In this document: positions 26,229-35,431 of the stretch, one piece after another
How positions within the stretch are numbered: position 1 is the first letter of the stretch
How the letters are laid out: each line of letters begins with the position of its first letter
Assembly: GCA_019918135.1 (NCBI GenBank)
Contig: WBZZ01000755.1
Location: forward strand, 62,001 to 126,000
Direction: 5' to 3'
Source: Paulinella micropora
Lineage: Eukaryota; Cercozoa; Imbricatea; Euglyphida; Paulinellidae
Length of the DNA: 64,000 nucleotides
Made by a program: the position numbers and the translations under genes
Notes under the pieces: generated by a model
What the model saw: only the letters and a program-made list of their open reading frames with translations
Database searches by the model: none
What the model was told of the DNA's origin: nothing

Positions 26229-28477
26229 TGCGTCAAAAAGTGCAAGAATTTTTTTTTATTTAAAACTTAGACACAATTCCGACACTGGGTTAATATTCTC
26301 GTTGTCGTCAGAAATCCGGGGGGTATCGCGAAAAGACACTGTAGGGGACAGGATTTCTATAGGAGTGAAACGCTGCAGCCGCATAGACACCGAGTATCGA
26401 TGACAACAACAAAGCTGCAACATTCCAGATAGCGCCGAGAGTAGCCGACGTAAAGACCATGTCAGTAATCTAGTCAACACAAAACACACACAGTGACACC
26501 GCCCAGCTCATAAAAGTGCAGGAGAAAGCATTAACAGCTTTGACGCGGAACACACAGAGTTCGCCCCCTCCCGAGAACACTAAGTGACAGGCCCGGTCAC
26601 ATGCACCCAACACGTCCCGACCCTCCGCCAGAGCATCCCCATGACATCCGCAAAGTGAGCACGAGGGGTTCTGGGAGAGGGGGTGAGTCAGGACCCCCGC
26701 GTCCAGGCAGTCGCTACTGTGGCAGTTGAGTGCGCAGTCACCCCGATTGATACCGGAGGCCACCCCGAGCCAAGAGCAGTGAGCGTGGTGAGAGAGAGCT
26801 TCTCTCAGTAAAAGGTCCTGTCTCATGAATCAGTGGAGCACTGATTATGTACCCCTCACAACAAGCTGCCAACGGCCCCAACCCAGCCGTGTGGCGGTGG
26901 CACCCAACCATGTATTGGTGCCCCTCATAATAATAATAAATATGAATGGTGCTTTTCAGGGCAGGGGCGCTAAGAATGTACAAACAATAAAAAAATTCTT
27001 GACCAAGTTTTAGTTTTGGCACTGAGAACTAAGAGAGAGAGAGAAAAGGGGAGGGGGACTCGGGGGGCCTTGCCCCACGTACCAGTTTAAATTTGTGGCT
27101 TTAGAGAAAGAGCAAAAATAAATAAACTTTTTTTGGGGGAGCTCACAGGGGGGGGGGGGGGGCCCCCCCCCCCCCCCCCCTTTTCTTCTTTCTTTCCCCT
27201 GAGCCCCCTGAGCCCGGGGGGCTCAAAGAACAGGGAAAGGGCAAGGGGGGAGGGAGAGAGCGCAAAAGATACCCAAAAAAATATATGAAACGCCTTGACT
27301 AAGCAGGGCGCCCCCCCCCTTCCCCTCGTCGAGACTCCGGCTGAACGAGTATATTTATTTTTGGTACTTTCTTGGCGCAAAATATTGCGGCTTGACCGTC
27401 TGTGCATATGATATGGTCGAAAAAGGCAGCGTTCTCAGGCTTTTCTGGCAATACTGCCTTTTTTTGGCCATATCATTTCAGGCGCACACATGCGCAGGTT
27501 TGGCGACAAGTTTTGTGCAGAAAACGAAGAGAGAAAGGCTCCAGCAGAGCGGTAGACCCCGATTGCACCGCAGCGTTTAACTGCACCTCGCTGGTCTTGT
27601 CCTGGCGCAGCGCTTGTTTCGACGGTAGACCACGTGGCTTCGAGGTTCCTACCGGCCGAAATGGCGGCCGTGGCACTCGACCACAAACGGGCCCAGCGAC
27701 AGGTGCGACGTCGTGGCCTCACATTTGTCCACGATCCAGTCCTCAAGCGCGGCGGCCCACGCGCAATTCAGAAATAAATTACAACAATAGATTTCGAAGC
27801 CACTGAAGTAAGTGTTTAATAATGTCAGTGAGCTGGAATTCTTAGATGCCGGCCACTGACGCGGGCGCCACGGCCGCATTGAAAAGTGTCAGGCTAGCGC
27901 CCAAACGACCTCCACGACCTGCTCATCGACCGGAACTCGGTACTCGCCCTGGTTGAAATACCAGCGGCCGCCGCCGCCTTTGGGCAGGAAAGAGGAATGT
28001 ACAAAAAAAGATTTTAAGAAAATCCCTGGAAAAGCTTTTAATCTTGGAGCTGAGAACTAAGAGAGGGACCCTGAGCCCGGGGGGGCTCGAAGAACAGGGG
28101 AAGAGCAAGGGGGAAGGGAGAGGGCGCAGAAGCTATAAAAAAAATTATATGAAACGCCTCGACTAAGCCCCCCCCCCCCCCCCAATGCCGGGCGCCCCCC
28201 CCCCCCCTCCTTTTCCCCTTGGCACACCTGCGGAGAGAGGGCGGCAGGAGAGTGTGCACGACCGCGCACTGTGGTTGGAAGGGGGGGGGGGGGGCGCCCC
28301 ACCCCCTCGAACCTAGCAAAGGGCTGTACGTAAATCGTTTGGCTTGTGTGCTTGCTGCCGTCGTTGTCTAATCTTTTATCCCAACGCAAGCCCGTGACTG
28401 CACTTTTCCCCAATCTTTTTTGTTCTCATGTTGTTTGGGGTGGGTTGTTGTTGTAGGACCGCATTTCAGCGTGAACA
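26229..28477. other. Intergenic: gene fragments, palindrome, inverted cassettes
   Basis: On the minus strand at 26470-26826 a Cys-rich frame (DCALNCHSSDCLDAG, CSLCGCHGDALAEG) may be a secreted-protein remnant. An AT-rich cassette lies inverted at about 26,955-27,030, a G/C dyad at 27,140-27,182, and a TTGAGCCCCC-type hairpin at 27,200. The family-H palindrome is at 27,410-27,475. Remnants on the minus strand include ALEDWIVDKCEATTSHLSL (about 27,690-27,770) and a 3' end reading GGRWYFNQGEYRVPVDEQV (about 27,890-27,980). Another inverted cassette lies at 28,000-28,060. Confidence 0.4.
27410..27475. repeat. 65-bp palindromic repeat (family H), copy 2
   Basis: Arms GATATGGTCGAAAAAGGCA and TGCCTTTTTTTGGCCATATC. 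The flanks GCGCAAAATATTGCGG (left) and GGCGCACACATGCGCAGG (right) are shared with the copies at 36,891 and, inverted, 42,601, so the full unit is about 150 bp. Confidence 0.65.
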
Positions 28478-28600
28478 ATGGCCAAAAGAAACTGGCCAAG
28501 CCAGCGCTTGTTGCCGGACCTAGAATACCAAAAGTTTAGCCTGCGAGCGGGACGGACAATTGAGTTCGAATGCGGCTGTGTTCAAAACATTTTGCACTGA
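28478..28600 (+). CDS. Short hypothetical frame
   Basis: A 40-residue frame starts MAKRNWPSQRLLPDLEYQKF and ends in ECGCVQNILH. It has a clean ATG but no recognised family. It may be a short gene or a 5' remnant. The following 150 bp contain another remnant frame (YDTATSYTSTTTSDYVTQF, about 28,690-28,750). Confidence 0.25.
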   Translation: MAKRNWPSQRLLPDLEYQKFSLRAGRTIEFECGCVQNILH

Positions 28601-28844
28601 AAAATGGTCTGCACTTGCGTGTACCACCAGGAAATGTATTAGTGGTTGGGAAGGGGGACGGCTGGCGCACATAAAGCCTACGCAGTGGATTACGACACAG
28701 CCACTAGCTACACAAGCACTACCACCAGCGACTACGTGACCCAGTTTACGTCCGACGTGCAGACCCTAGCACTCCCTGTGCCAACAAGAATTCTGTTATT
28801 AAATTTTTTGCTGTACATTCTCAGTGCGCCGGCTGCAGTATGCA

Positions 28845-28907
28845 ATACGGCCGAAAAAGGCAGTGCTTTCTGGCTTTTTAATAGTAATGCCTTTTGCGAC
28901 CATATCA
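28845..28907. repeat. 65-bp palindromic repeat (family H), copy 3
   Basis: Arms ATACGGCCGAAAAAGGCAG and GCCTTTTGCGACCATATC. It is adjacent to an AT-rich cassette end (TTGCTGTACATTCTCAGTGCGCC). Confidence 0.55.
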
Positions 28908-29288
28908 TGCAAGGCGCATACATACGCTTAATCTGGCGCCAAATTTGGCACCAAAAAAAAAGAATAGCGAGCAAAAGAAAAATCCTCTGGCCGAAAAAAA
29001 AGTAGCGAGAGGGAAGGAGGGGCGAGGGAGAGAAGAGGGGAGGGGAAGAGCGAGGGCACCCCCCCCCTTCATTTCGTCTTCCCCTTTTTTCCTCTGCTCT
29101 CTTTTGTCTCCCCGCTCCCCTTCTCCTTTTCCTTTTGAAGGGGGAGGGGGAGGGGAAGAGAGAAGGTGCCCCCCTCCCCTTTCATTGTGTCTTCCCTTTC
29201 ATTTTGTCTTCCCCTTTTTTCCTCGGCTCCCTTTTGTCTGGGTGGTACAACCCCGAAAAAAGTTTAGCGCAAAGTTTGGCGCTACTAC

Positions 29289-29355
29289 GTGATACGGCCA
29301 GAAAAGGCAGTGCTTCCCGGGCTTTTGGGCGGGAATGCCTTTTGCGGCCGTATCA
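29289..29355. repeat. 65-bp palindromic repeat (family H), copy 4
   Basis: Arms GTGATACGGCCAGAAAAGGCA and TGCCTTTTGCGGCCGTATC, with a GC-rich centre CCCGGGCTTTTGGGCGGG that itself can pair. Confidence 0.6.
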
Positions 29356-29599
29356 AACAGCACCTTTGCACTGCTTGAGCTGGCCAAGTGTTATCAACAC
29401 TGTCACGACACGACAGAGGACCACCGGCAAAATGAAGAGGTCGTCAACAAGTGACGCCAGCGCGCGCTAGCCAGGAGGCTGCCCTTACGCCCACGCCGCC
29501 GTACAATACTCAATTATCTTGAATTTGGTTATATTTAATCATTAAAAAAAACATACACGTCGTTGGCGGCAGTCCCTCTGCCAAGATCAAGACTTTTTT

Positions 29600-30463
29600 T
29601 CACTTTCCTGGTTCGCTGGGCTTGCTCACAACGGCGCCAAGAATGCGAGGCACGCAGGGTGGCGCTGGGGCAGGCGAGTTCTTGGAGAGGTGCCACAAGG
29701 GCAACAACACCTGCTGCTGCAGCTGCTGCACTTGCACTAGCGTGGCTTCCGCCGCCTGAGCTCTCCTCTGCCAGCTCTCGCGTTCTTGCTGTTCTCTCGC
29801 TATCCTCTCTTTATCCTGTAGCACCTGCCTGGCGGCTTCGTCGGCAATGGTCCGCAGCCGCTGCGACTCCTGCTGGACCTGTGCTAACTTTGCCTCGGCG
29901 GCCTTCGCCCGCTCGTGCCAATCCACAGACCTTTGCCCTGCCTGTTGGCGCTTCAGCAAATCTAATGCGCACGCTTCAATGGCCAAGCGCGACGACTGCT
30001 CGCGCTGGAAGTCTTCGCGTGCTTGCTGCCACGCCCGCCGCAGCTCGTCGTACTTGTGCTTCGCAACCTGGCAGTAGTCTCTGTACACCTGGGCCTTGTG
30101 CTCATTCTGTTGTGCACGAGCGTGCGCCGCCCTAAGCGCGGCTTTCTGGCTCCTCAGCCGAACGCCCGCGGCCCAGGCCTGCAGCTGCAGCAGCGCCTGG
30201 TACTGCAGCTCGGCCCGGCTAGGCTCCCAGCGCTCCCCCGCCCCGGTTGGGCCGTGATGCTCGCAAGCAGCCTCGGTCGCGCGCCGGAAGACCTTGTATT
30301 GTGCGTAGCAAGAAACACAGGCGCGCCGCCAGAGCTTCCACGCGCTGCGCGTCTTGAGCTTGTACCGGCCTACTAGCAGGCCCTTCTCATTGTGCTTGAA
30401 CTGGTACTGTAGCTGCGCGGGGCGCTTCAGCACGGGCCTGACGGCTGTTATTTGGGACCTCAT
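29600..30463 (-). CDS. Long coiled-coil hypothetical protein
   Basis: The protein is 287 residues from the ATG at 30461-30463; the frame upstream of it has no ATG. After a basic region (VRPVLKRPAQLQYQFKHNEK, YKLKTRSAWKLWRRACVSC) the protein is almost wholly Ala/Gln/Glu/Arg-rich helix (about residues 75-255) with heptad-like spacing. It ends in a Pro-rich tail (SKNSPAPAPPCVPRI). The Cys/His cluster near 50-70 (CVSCYAQY...CEHHG) could bind metal. Coiled coils of this kind are usually scaffolds. No family is recognised. Palindromes lie beyond its 3' end and a G-run tract beyond its 5' end. Confidence 0.6.
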   Translation of the reverse strand: MRSQITAVRPVLKRPAQLQYQFKHNEKGLLVGRYKLKTRSAWKLWRRACVSCYAQYKVFRRATEAACEHHGPTGAGERWEPSRAELQYQALLQLQAWAAGVRLRSQKAALRAAHARAQQNEHKAQVYRDYCQVAKHKYDELRRAWQQAREDFQREQSSRLAIEACALDLLKRQQAGQRSVDWHERAKAAEAKLAQVQQESQRLRTIADEAARQVLQDKERIAREQQERESWQRRAQAAEATLVQVQQLQQQVLLPLWHLSKNSPAPAPPCVPRILGAVVSKPSEPGK

Positions 30464-30732
30464 GCGCGGATCAAGAAAAGAAGTCTTACACAAAAGGAGA
30501 AAGAGAGCGGGAAAGGGGCGGAGGGAACAGGAGGGGGGGGGGGGTGACCCCCCCCCCTCTCCCTAGCCATAAAAGAAAGGGGGGGGGGCGCCCCCCCCCA
30601 GCGGCAATTTAAACAAGTTCAGAAAGAGGGGGAGGGGAGGGGGGGGGGGGGAGGACAAAAAAGCCCTTTTGGAGCCTCTCTTCGTTTGACCCCCTAGCAC
30701 CCTGCCATTCCCTTTTTCTCCTTGCCTGCGAC

Positions 30733-31404
30733 ATGCCCGCGACCGCCGCCATCTGGATCTGCCAGTATTGCCCTAAACAGCAAAGCTCGTACAGAGACTT
30801 GAAGAGACACGTGGCCGAGCACCGCAAAGCTTTCAGCGCCCTAGTGGGGCTTGATTGTCCGTTCTGTGGATTCACTGTCAAAAATAAGAACAATCTGCGT
30901 TTGCACCTGAACACCCACACCAAGCCATTCATTTGTTCGCTCTGTTCGCGCAGATTTGCACGGAAGCGCAGCCTAGAAATCCATTCGCTTAGGCACGCCG
31001 AGAGGCGGGCGCGCAGGTGCGCGGCGCCGGCGGGCGATAGTACTGCCGATGCACTTGAAGCACAACCGACGCTGCCGACCAACGAGCCAACGCCTTGCTG
31101 CGGCGGGGTACTCTGCCCCGTGTGCGGCAAGCTGTTGAGGCGCAGAGGCAGCCTGCGCTTACATCTCAAAATCCACGACACGCACAAAGACTACGAATGC
31201 GAATTCTGTGATTGGCAGTTTACTCAAAAAGTTAATTGGGAGAGTCATATGCGACAGCACACCGGCGAGAAACCCTATCACTGCAAACAAAGGTGCTGCG
31301 CAAAGACCTTTGTGACCTCTCAGGCACAGCGCGCTCACTGGCAAGCGTACTTGAGGCGCCAGGCGACGCAGCCTGCCCATACTGTCGAACAAAACATTAC
31401 TTGA
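30733..31404 (+). CDS. C2H2 zinc-finger protein
   Basis: The 223-residue protein has five clear C2H2 fingers: CQYCPKQQSSYRDLKRHVAEH, read as C-x2-C-x12-H-x4-H, then CPFCGFTV...HLNTH, CSLCSRRF...HSLRH, CPVCGKLL...HLKIH and CEFCDWQF...HMRQH. After the last is the classic linker TGEKPYH and a degenerate sixth finger. A 45-residue Ala/Pro-rich linker separates fingers three and four. Such arrays bind DNA in sequence-specific fashion. A truncated copy of its 5' end lies at 26,082. A G-run tract lies upstream, and downstream CTTTATTAAAATT may hold a poly(A)-type signal. Confidence 0.88.
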   Translation: MPATAAIWICQYCPKQQSSYRDLKRHVAEHRKAFSALVGLDCPFCGFTVKNKNNLRLHLNTHTKPFICSLCSRRFARKRSLEIHSLRHAERRARRCAAPAGDSTADALEAQPTLPTNEPTPCCGGVLCPVCGKLLRRRGSLRLHLKIHDTHKDYECEFCDWQFTQKVNWESHMRQHTGEKPYHCKQRCCAKTFVTSQAQRAHWQAYLRRQATQPAHTVEQNIT

Positions 31405-31509
31405 GTGGATTCATTGCCACGGCTTTGTCAAAAAATCTTTATTAAAATTACATGTGTCTGGCTAATTTCGGATTGGATTGAAATCTTAGAGAGGTGAACC
31501 TTAGCTCAA

Positions 31510-32496
31510 ATGCAACCAGCTGCACGAACCAGACCACCCTGGAATTCGGATGTGTATGTCATTGGACACGACGAGAGCAAAAAGGCAGAGATCGAGAAAA
31601 AGGGCGTCTACCTACCACTTAATTTGTCAGAATCAGAAGTCGACGACCTCCTTCTTCGGGTCTTGTACAGGTGCGGGAACCCAAAGTGGCGGAACGAGAT
31701 GTGGACACGTGTGCACGTACATGTGCCCGTAGCTCAGGAGGCTAGCTCTAGCCCCGCGTTGATGTGCGTCCTACCTCGTTGCGTGGCGGTACATCTGGGG
31801 GGAATGCTGCGGTCGGTGATGACGAGACGCGGAAGCTTTGAATATAAACTGCCGGCCGACCACTCCAAGTTGCAAAAAAACCCTGGCAGACAAGAGGTGG
31901 CCCGGGCGGCTGTGAAGAAAAAACTTGCTGGCTTTTGCCTTTATCGACCATATCACGCTTTGCAAACCTATGTGCAAAAAACGGAATCTCGCCACCACAA
32001 AAATCAGGGTGAGGGGTTTACAACCCCCACCCCTTACTGGCCCGGGCGGCGCGGTCACATGCACTTGTCCCCTGACATTCCCTGCCCTTCTGAGTGTGTA
32101 TGTGATATGGCAGAAAAAGGCAGTACTCGAGGGGATTTTTGCAAACAATTTGAACACGGATGCTTTATTCAGAACCGGGCGGATGTTCGTTTATTCGACG
32201 CTCCCATGTACCTCAACGCCGATTCTGCGACAATCGACACATTGCCGTCGGACAAAATAGTCATCAGCACTGCATTATACATTGCAGTTATGGCCAACGG
32301 GCCATCTTGTAAAAAAGAAAAACCTAAGTGTTGGCATACCTTGGCGCTAGCAGAATCCAAGGCAAACGCACGTACGCTAAAACCCGCGGTTCAATTTGCC
32401 TTAGAGCACTTGCAAATGACAGAGCTGGGGCGCCAAAGGTTGCTTGCAGTACAAGAACAAAGTGATCTGGGACAACTGTGTATTCGTAGAAACTAA
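31510..32496 (+). CDS. Hypothetical protein interrupted by a 185-bp mobile-type repeat
   Basis: The 328-residue frame starts MQPAARTRPPWNSDVYVIGH. Residues about 1-140 include LNLSESEVDDLLLRVLYRC and look protein-like, with no known family. At 31,937-32,121 the sequence is a repeat with inverted ends GCCTTTATCGACCATATCAC / GTGATATGGCAGAAAAAGGC that also occurs at 37,810-37,993. It happens to keep the frame open. The remaining 120 residues (PSDKIVISTALYIAVMANG, ALEHLQMTELGRQRLL) again look coding. Whether the insert is translated or the gene is dead cannot be told from sequence. Confidence 0.45.
   Translation: MQPAARTRPPWNSDVYVIGHDESKKAEIEKKGVYLPLNLSESEVDDLLLRVLYRCGNPKWRNEMWTRVHVHVPVAQEASSSPALMCVLPRCVAVHLGGMLRSVMTRRGSFEYKLPADHSKLQKNPGRQEVARAAVKKKLAGFCLYRPYHALQTYVQKTESRHHKNQGEGFTTPTPYWPGRRGHMHLSPDIPCPSECVCDMAEKGSTRGDFCKQFEHGCFIQNRADVRLFDAPMYLNADSATIDTLPSDKIVISTALYIAVMANGPSCKKEKPKCWHTLALAESKANARTLKPAVQFALEHLQMTELGRQRLLAVQEQSDLGQLCIRRN
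31937..32121. mobile_element. 185-bp MITE-like element, copy 1
   Basis: Terminal inverted repeats of about 20 bp match the arms of family-H palindromes. The interior has a GC-rich inverted segment (GGGTGAGGGGTTTACAACCC) and GGCCCGGGCGGCGCGGTCAC. Copy 2 lies at 37,810-37,993 with the same length. There is no coding capacity of its own. Confidence 0.6.
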
Positions 32497-32839
32497 ATTC
32501 GTATTCCGTACTTTTTTTCGGTGCGCATCCGATACGTTTTGTTTGTGGCAAAGCCTTTGGCCTTCGCAATGTTCAAAAGGAAAAGAAGGGGAAAGGAAGG
32601 GGGGGGGGGGAGGGGAGAGGTCTGTGGAAGCGAGGCCCCCCGCCCTTGCACAGAGAGGTGGGGCGAGGGGGGGTGCCTGCAACCCTTTTTTTAATTTCTG
32701 GCCTCTCTTCCTCCCCTAGCCCTTGCTTTCTTAGTTTGTCTCAAATATCACTTTCTAACCCCCCCCCCACCACGCCACGCCTCTCTCTCTCTCTCTATCT
32801 TGTTTGTCCTAATATCTTTTCTTACACTAGCACGTACAT
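32497..32839. other. Intergenic, duplicated at 38.0-38.2 kb
   Basis: It contains a G-rich tract, TGCAACCCTTTTTTTAATTTCTGGC and a long pyrimidine stretch ending CTTACACTAGCACGTACAT just before the next ATG. The same sequence, slightly shortened, precedes the truncated copy at 38,225. This conserved leader is the likely promoter. Confidence 0.45.
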
Positions 32840-35233
32840 ATGATCTGCGCCCAGCGTGCGCGCCAAGCCAAGCCGTTGCAACCGTCTAAGCGAGCCTGTA
32901 CGGAAGGGGCTTGGACCCGGCGCGGCTTGGAAGCGTGGGAAGAGGTCTTTTTTTCCCACGGCGCAGACCTGCTCAGCACGCAGGGCTGGTTAGCTCTGTG
33001 CCTGACCTCCCGGTACTGGCACCGGCGAGCAGCTGCTTATGTGCGCCCACAGCTCTGGCTAAAACGAGCCCTTTCTAGCAAAGAGGAACCCACCGCTTGG
33101 CAGTTCCAGGCTGGGCTGCCGCCCGAGGAGTGTCTGCCGCAGCTCAACACATCACTAAGGTTGGAGTATCTGCACATGTCGCAAGCTACAAAGAAAGGCA
33201 TTTCCAACTTAGACTACTCGGGGCTGTCGCTGTCTGCCAATAGACTTCAGTGGTTGCAGCGGGCGCTGTCTTGGTACCCAAATGTAATGAAATTAGAAGT
33301 AACGTGTTGGATGCAAGCCGCTGCTCAACTGCTGGGCGCCTGGCTACAGCAGGCCGCCGCGCCATTACAAGTGCTGGTGCTGAACTCACAGGAATCCCGC
33401 CGTCATGTGTGGGAACGTGACTCTCATATAAAACAAACGCTGGCAAGGTTGAGCGGGCTTTTGCCACAGGTGCAGGAGCTGCACCTGCAGGGTTGTTACT
33501 TTGGTGAGCAAGGGCTAGCCGGGCTGTGGGCGCCGCCCCGAACAGCGCCGCCCCTCCGGCGGCTCGTCCTGTCTAATTGCACCAACCCCAAGCTGTGGGG
33601 TGCAGCCTTTGAGTCCCTAGCGCCCACGCTTGAAGAAATCAAAATATCAATTGACTACAAGGTAAAACCCTTTTGGGACCTGTCAGATGCACTTGTGTTG
33701 CCCTTCGGACCGCGTGGCGTAGTTTGGCCACGCCTCAGGACGGTGTTGACGGATAGTGCCGCGCCCCCGGAAGCGCTGGCCCAGTTCTGCGAGGGCCTTG
33801 GCCACGAGTTCGTGGGCCTCCACACCGCCTGCACGCCCGCCCTGCAAACCTACGAGCTCGGTGTGTCTACGCGTGAAGAGGGCATGGACGAGTACCTCGG
33901 GCACGATAACAACTGCTTCTGGCAGCCAGGCCTCCTGGGCCGGCTGCACCAGCTCCTGTGCCCCCAAGGGGGCCCTGCGCCCGCGTTCCTCCGATTGAGT
34001 TTGTTCAATCTACACACCCGCGCCGAGCCCCGTGAAGATGACTTGGCCGCGTTGCGGTTGCTGCGTCCAGTGGCTATCTCGATACTAGACAGGGGGCCTT
34101 GCGTGGCGGGCGGTCGCGTCCAAAGCGGGAACCCCGGCCTTACTTTCTTTGGGCACTGCTGCACCGCGTTAGCCGGGCTCACAAAGCTGACGCTCTTGCT
34201 GGGCCGGCCCATGTCATACTTTATCTACGAAGGCAGATTGGATCCGCACGGTCCCAGGGCCGAGCAAGAAAGCGCACGCCTCAGGGCCTGGATTTGCGCG
34301 TACCAGCGCCTGTTTCAGACACTCACGTCTGCACGCGTCGCCGACCTCACCTTTAGTTCCGTCGATTTGAAGGAATATTTCCGATATTACTGGCACGACT
34401 TGCACGGCATGCTCGAATTACAGGACGTAGTTTGGCGCGGGCTATGCTCGCTGGCTGTCCCGCTTCGGTTGGCCCGCTTCTTTGTGCTGAGCCACAACGA
34501 GAAGCCCAGCCCGCGCCTGACGGTAGAGGCACTCATCGCCCGAACGCCCAGGTCGGGGCTGCAAGGCAGGTACGATCTTCTGCGCGTGTTCAAGTCGCCA
34601 CGCGGAGAGATCGCCTACTCCTTGAAGGACTACAAGGTTTGCCTGGACAAAAACGACGCCTGCGAGCTGGCCCACTATCTACGAACCCGGTTTGGCAGGC
34701 GACGCGACGCTCTCCCCCGTTTATCCGCCGAAGCATGGTTTTTTCTGCTTGGCTACTGCGTGCCAGATACAGTAGACTTTTGTAATGTTCAGACACCTTG
34801 GCGCTGGTTTGAACAGAACCCGAGCGAATACGAGACTCCGCTGCACGTGTGGCCTTACGCGCGGCCGTGGTTCGACCGCGAACCGCAGCGCCTCGCAATG
34901 CTGCACTACGCCGGACTTTTGCTGGGACAAATGAAAACCTCCGCTCGAAACCGTGTTCGTGGCTTCGACAGCGTCGCAGCCAAGGCCAAGCTGGCGCAGG
35001 CGCTGCTACTCCTACGCCGGGTCGATGAAGATGAAGAAGACCGTGCCGCTTTGCACGGCTTTGTTTTAGAACGGAGGACAGGCCCAGAAAACCTGGCTGG
35101 CTTATGCGTCGAGCTTGAAGAGGGCGTGGCCTCCGTTCTGGCACGAGACTACCACGATTCGGCCTGGGAGGCGCTGCTTGGCTCGGCCTGGCAACGGCTG
35201 GAGAACGCAGTATGCCAGGCCCCAACCAATTGA
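32840..35233 (+). CDS. Large F-box-like/LRR-type protein
   Basis: The 797-residue protein has a basic start (CAQRARQAKPLQPSKRA). An F-box-like segment lies at about residues 30-75 (GLEAWEEVFFSHGADLL, WLALCLTSRYWHRRAAAY). A long region of irregular leucine-rich repeats follows (VQELHLQGCYF, LRRLVLSNC, LEEIKISIDY, VADLTFSSVDL). The C-terminal 250 residues are less repetitive and contain ARNRVRGFDSVAAKAKLAQALLLL. It would act as an adaptor for ubiquitin ligases if the F-box assignment holds. The gene is intact and has a truncated copy at 38,225. It is among the longest frames in the GC-rich part and is unambiguous as a gene. Confidence 0.75.
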   Translation: MICAQRARQAKPLQPSKRACTEGAWTRRGLEAWEEVFFSHGADLLSTQGWLALCLTSRYWHRRAAAYVRPQLWLKRALSSKEEPTAWQFQAGLPPEECLPQLNTSLRLEYLHMSQATKKGISNLDYSGLSLSANRLQWLQRALSWYPNVMKLEVTCWMQAAAQLLGAWLQQAAAPLQVLVLNSQESRRHVWERDSHIKQTLARLSGLLPQVQELHLQGCYFGEQGLAGLWAPPRTAPPLRRLVLSNCTNPKLWGAAFESLAPTLEEIKISIDYKVKPFWDLSDALVLPFGPRGVVWPRLRTVLTDSAAPPEALAQFCEGLGHEFVGLHTACTPALQTYELGVSTREEGMDEYLGHDNNCFWQPGLLGRLHQLLCPQGGPAPAFLRLSLFNLHTRAEPREDDLAALRLLRPVAISILDRGPCVAGGRVQSGNPGLTFFGHCCTALAGLTKLTLLLGRPMSYFIYEGRLDPHGPRAEQESARLRAWICAYQRLFQTLTSARVADLTFSSVDLKEYFRYYWHDLHGMLELQDVVWRGLCSLAVPLRLARFFVLSHNEKPSPRLTVEALIARTPRSGLQGRYDLLRVFKSPRGEIAYSLKDYKVCLDKNDACELAHYLRTRFGRRRDALPRLSAEAWFFLLGYCVPDTVDFCNVQTPWRWFEQNPSEYETPLHVWPYARPWFDREPQRLAMLHYAGLLLGQMKTSARNRVRGFDSVAAKAKLAQALLLLRRVDEDEEDRAALHGFVLERRTGPENLAGLCVELEEGVASVLARDYHDSAWEALLGSAWQRLENAVCQAPTN

Positions 35234-35431
35234 AACTCCGGCGGCCAGGCCGAGACGTAAATAAAAACACAAACCAAGCCAGAAGCAACGAAACTTCTCA
35301 GCAAAACTGAATTGCTTGAATACAAACGCCAAATTTGTTTTATTGATTTTGTTTTTTTTTTTCAAAACTTGCATCTCCGAAATGTCTGAACCTCACTAGC
35401 CAACGGAAACTGTCTATCCTCTTCCCTTTTT

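Larger units (their letters stand above)
28601..29599. other. Intergenic: two palindromes and purine/pyrimidine tracts
   Basis: Family-H palindromes lie at 28,845-28,907 and 29,289-29,355. The first is followed by CTGGCGCCAAATTTGGCACC. Between them, 29,000-29,250 is an alternating G/A-rich and C/T-rich tract without coding signal. Confidence 0.5.

Noticed and set aside
34590..35288. Minus-strand 232-codon frame
   Set aside because: Antisense of the F-box-like gene with no ATG-supported start and Arg/Pro-rich shadow composition.
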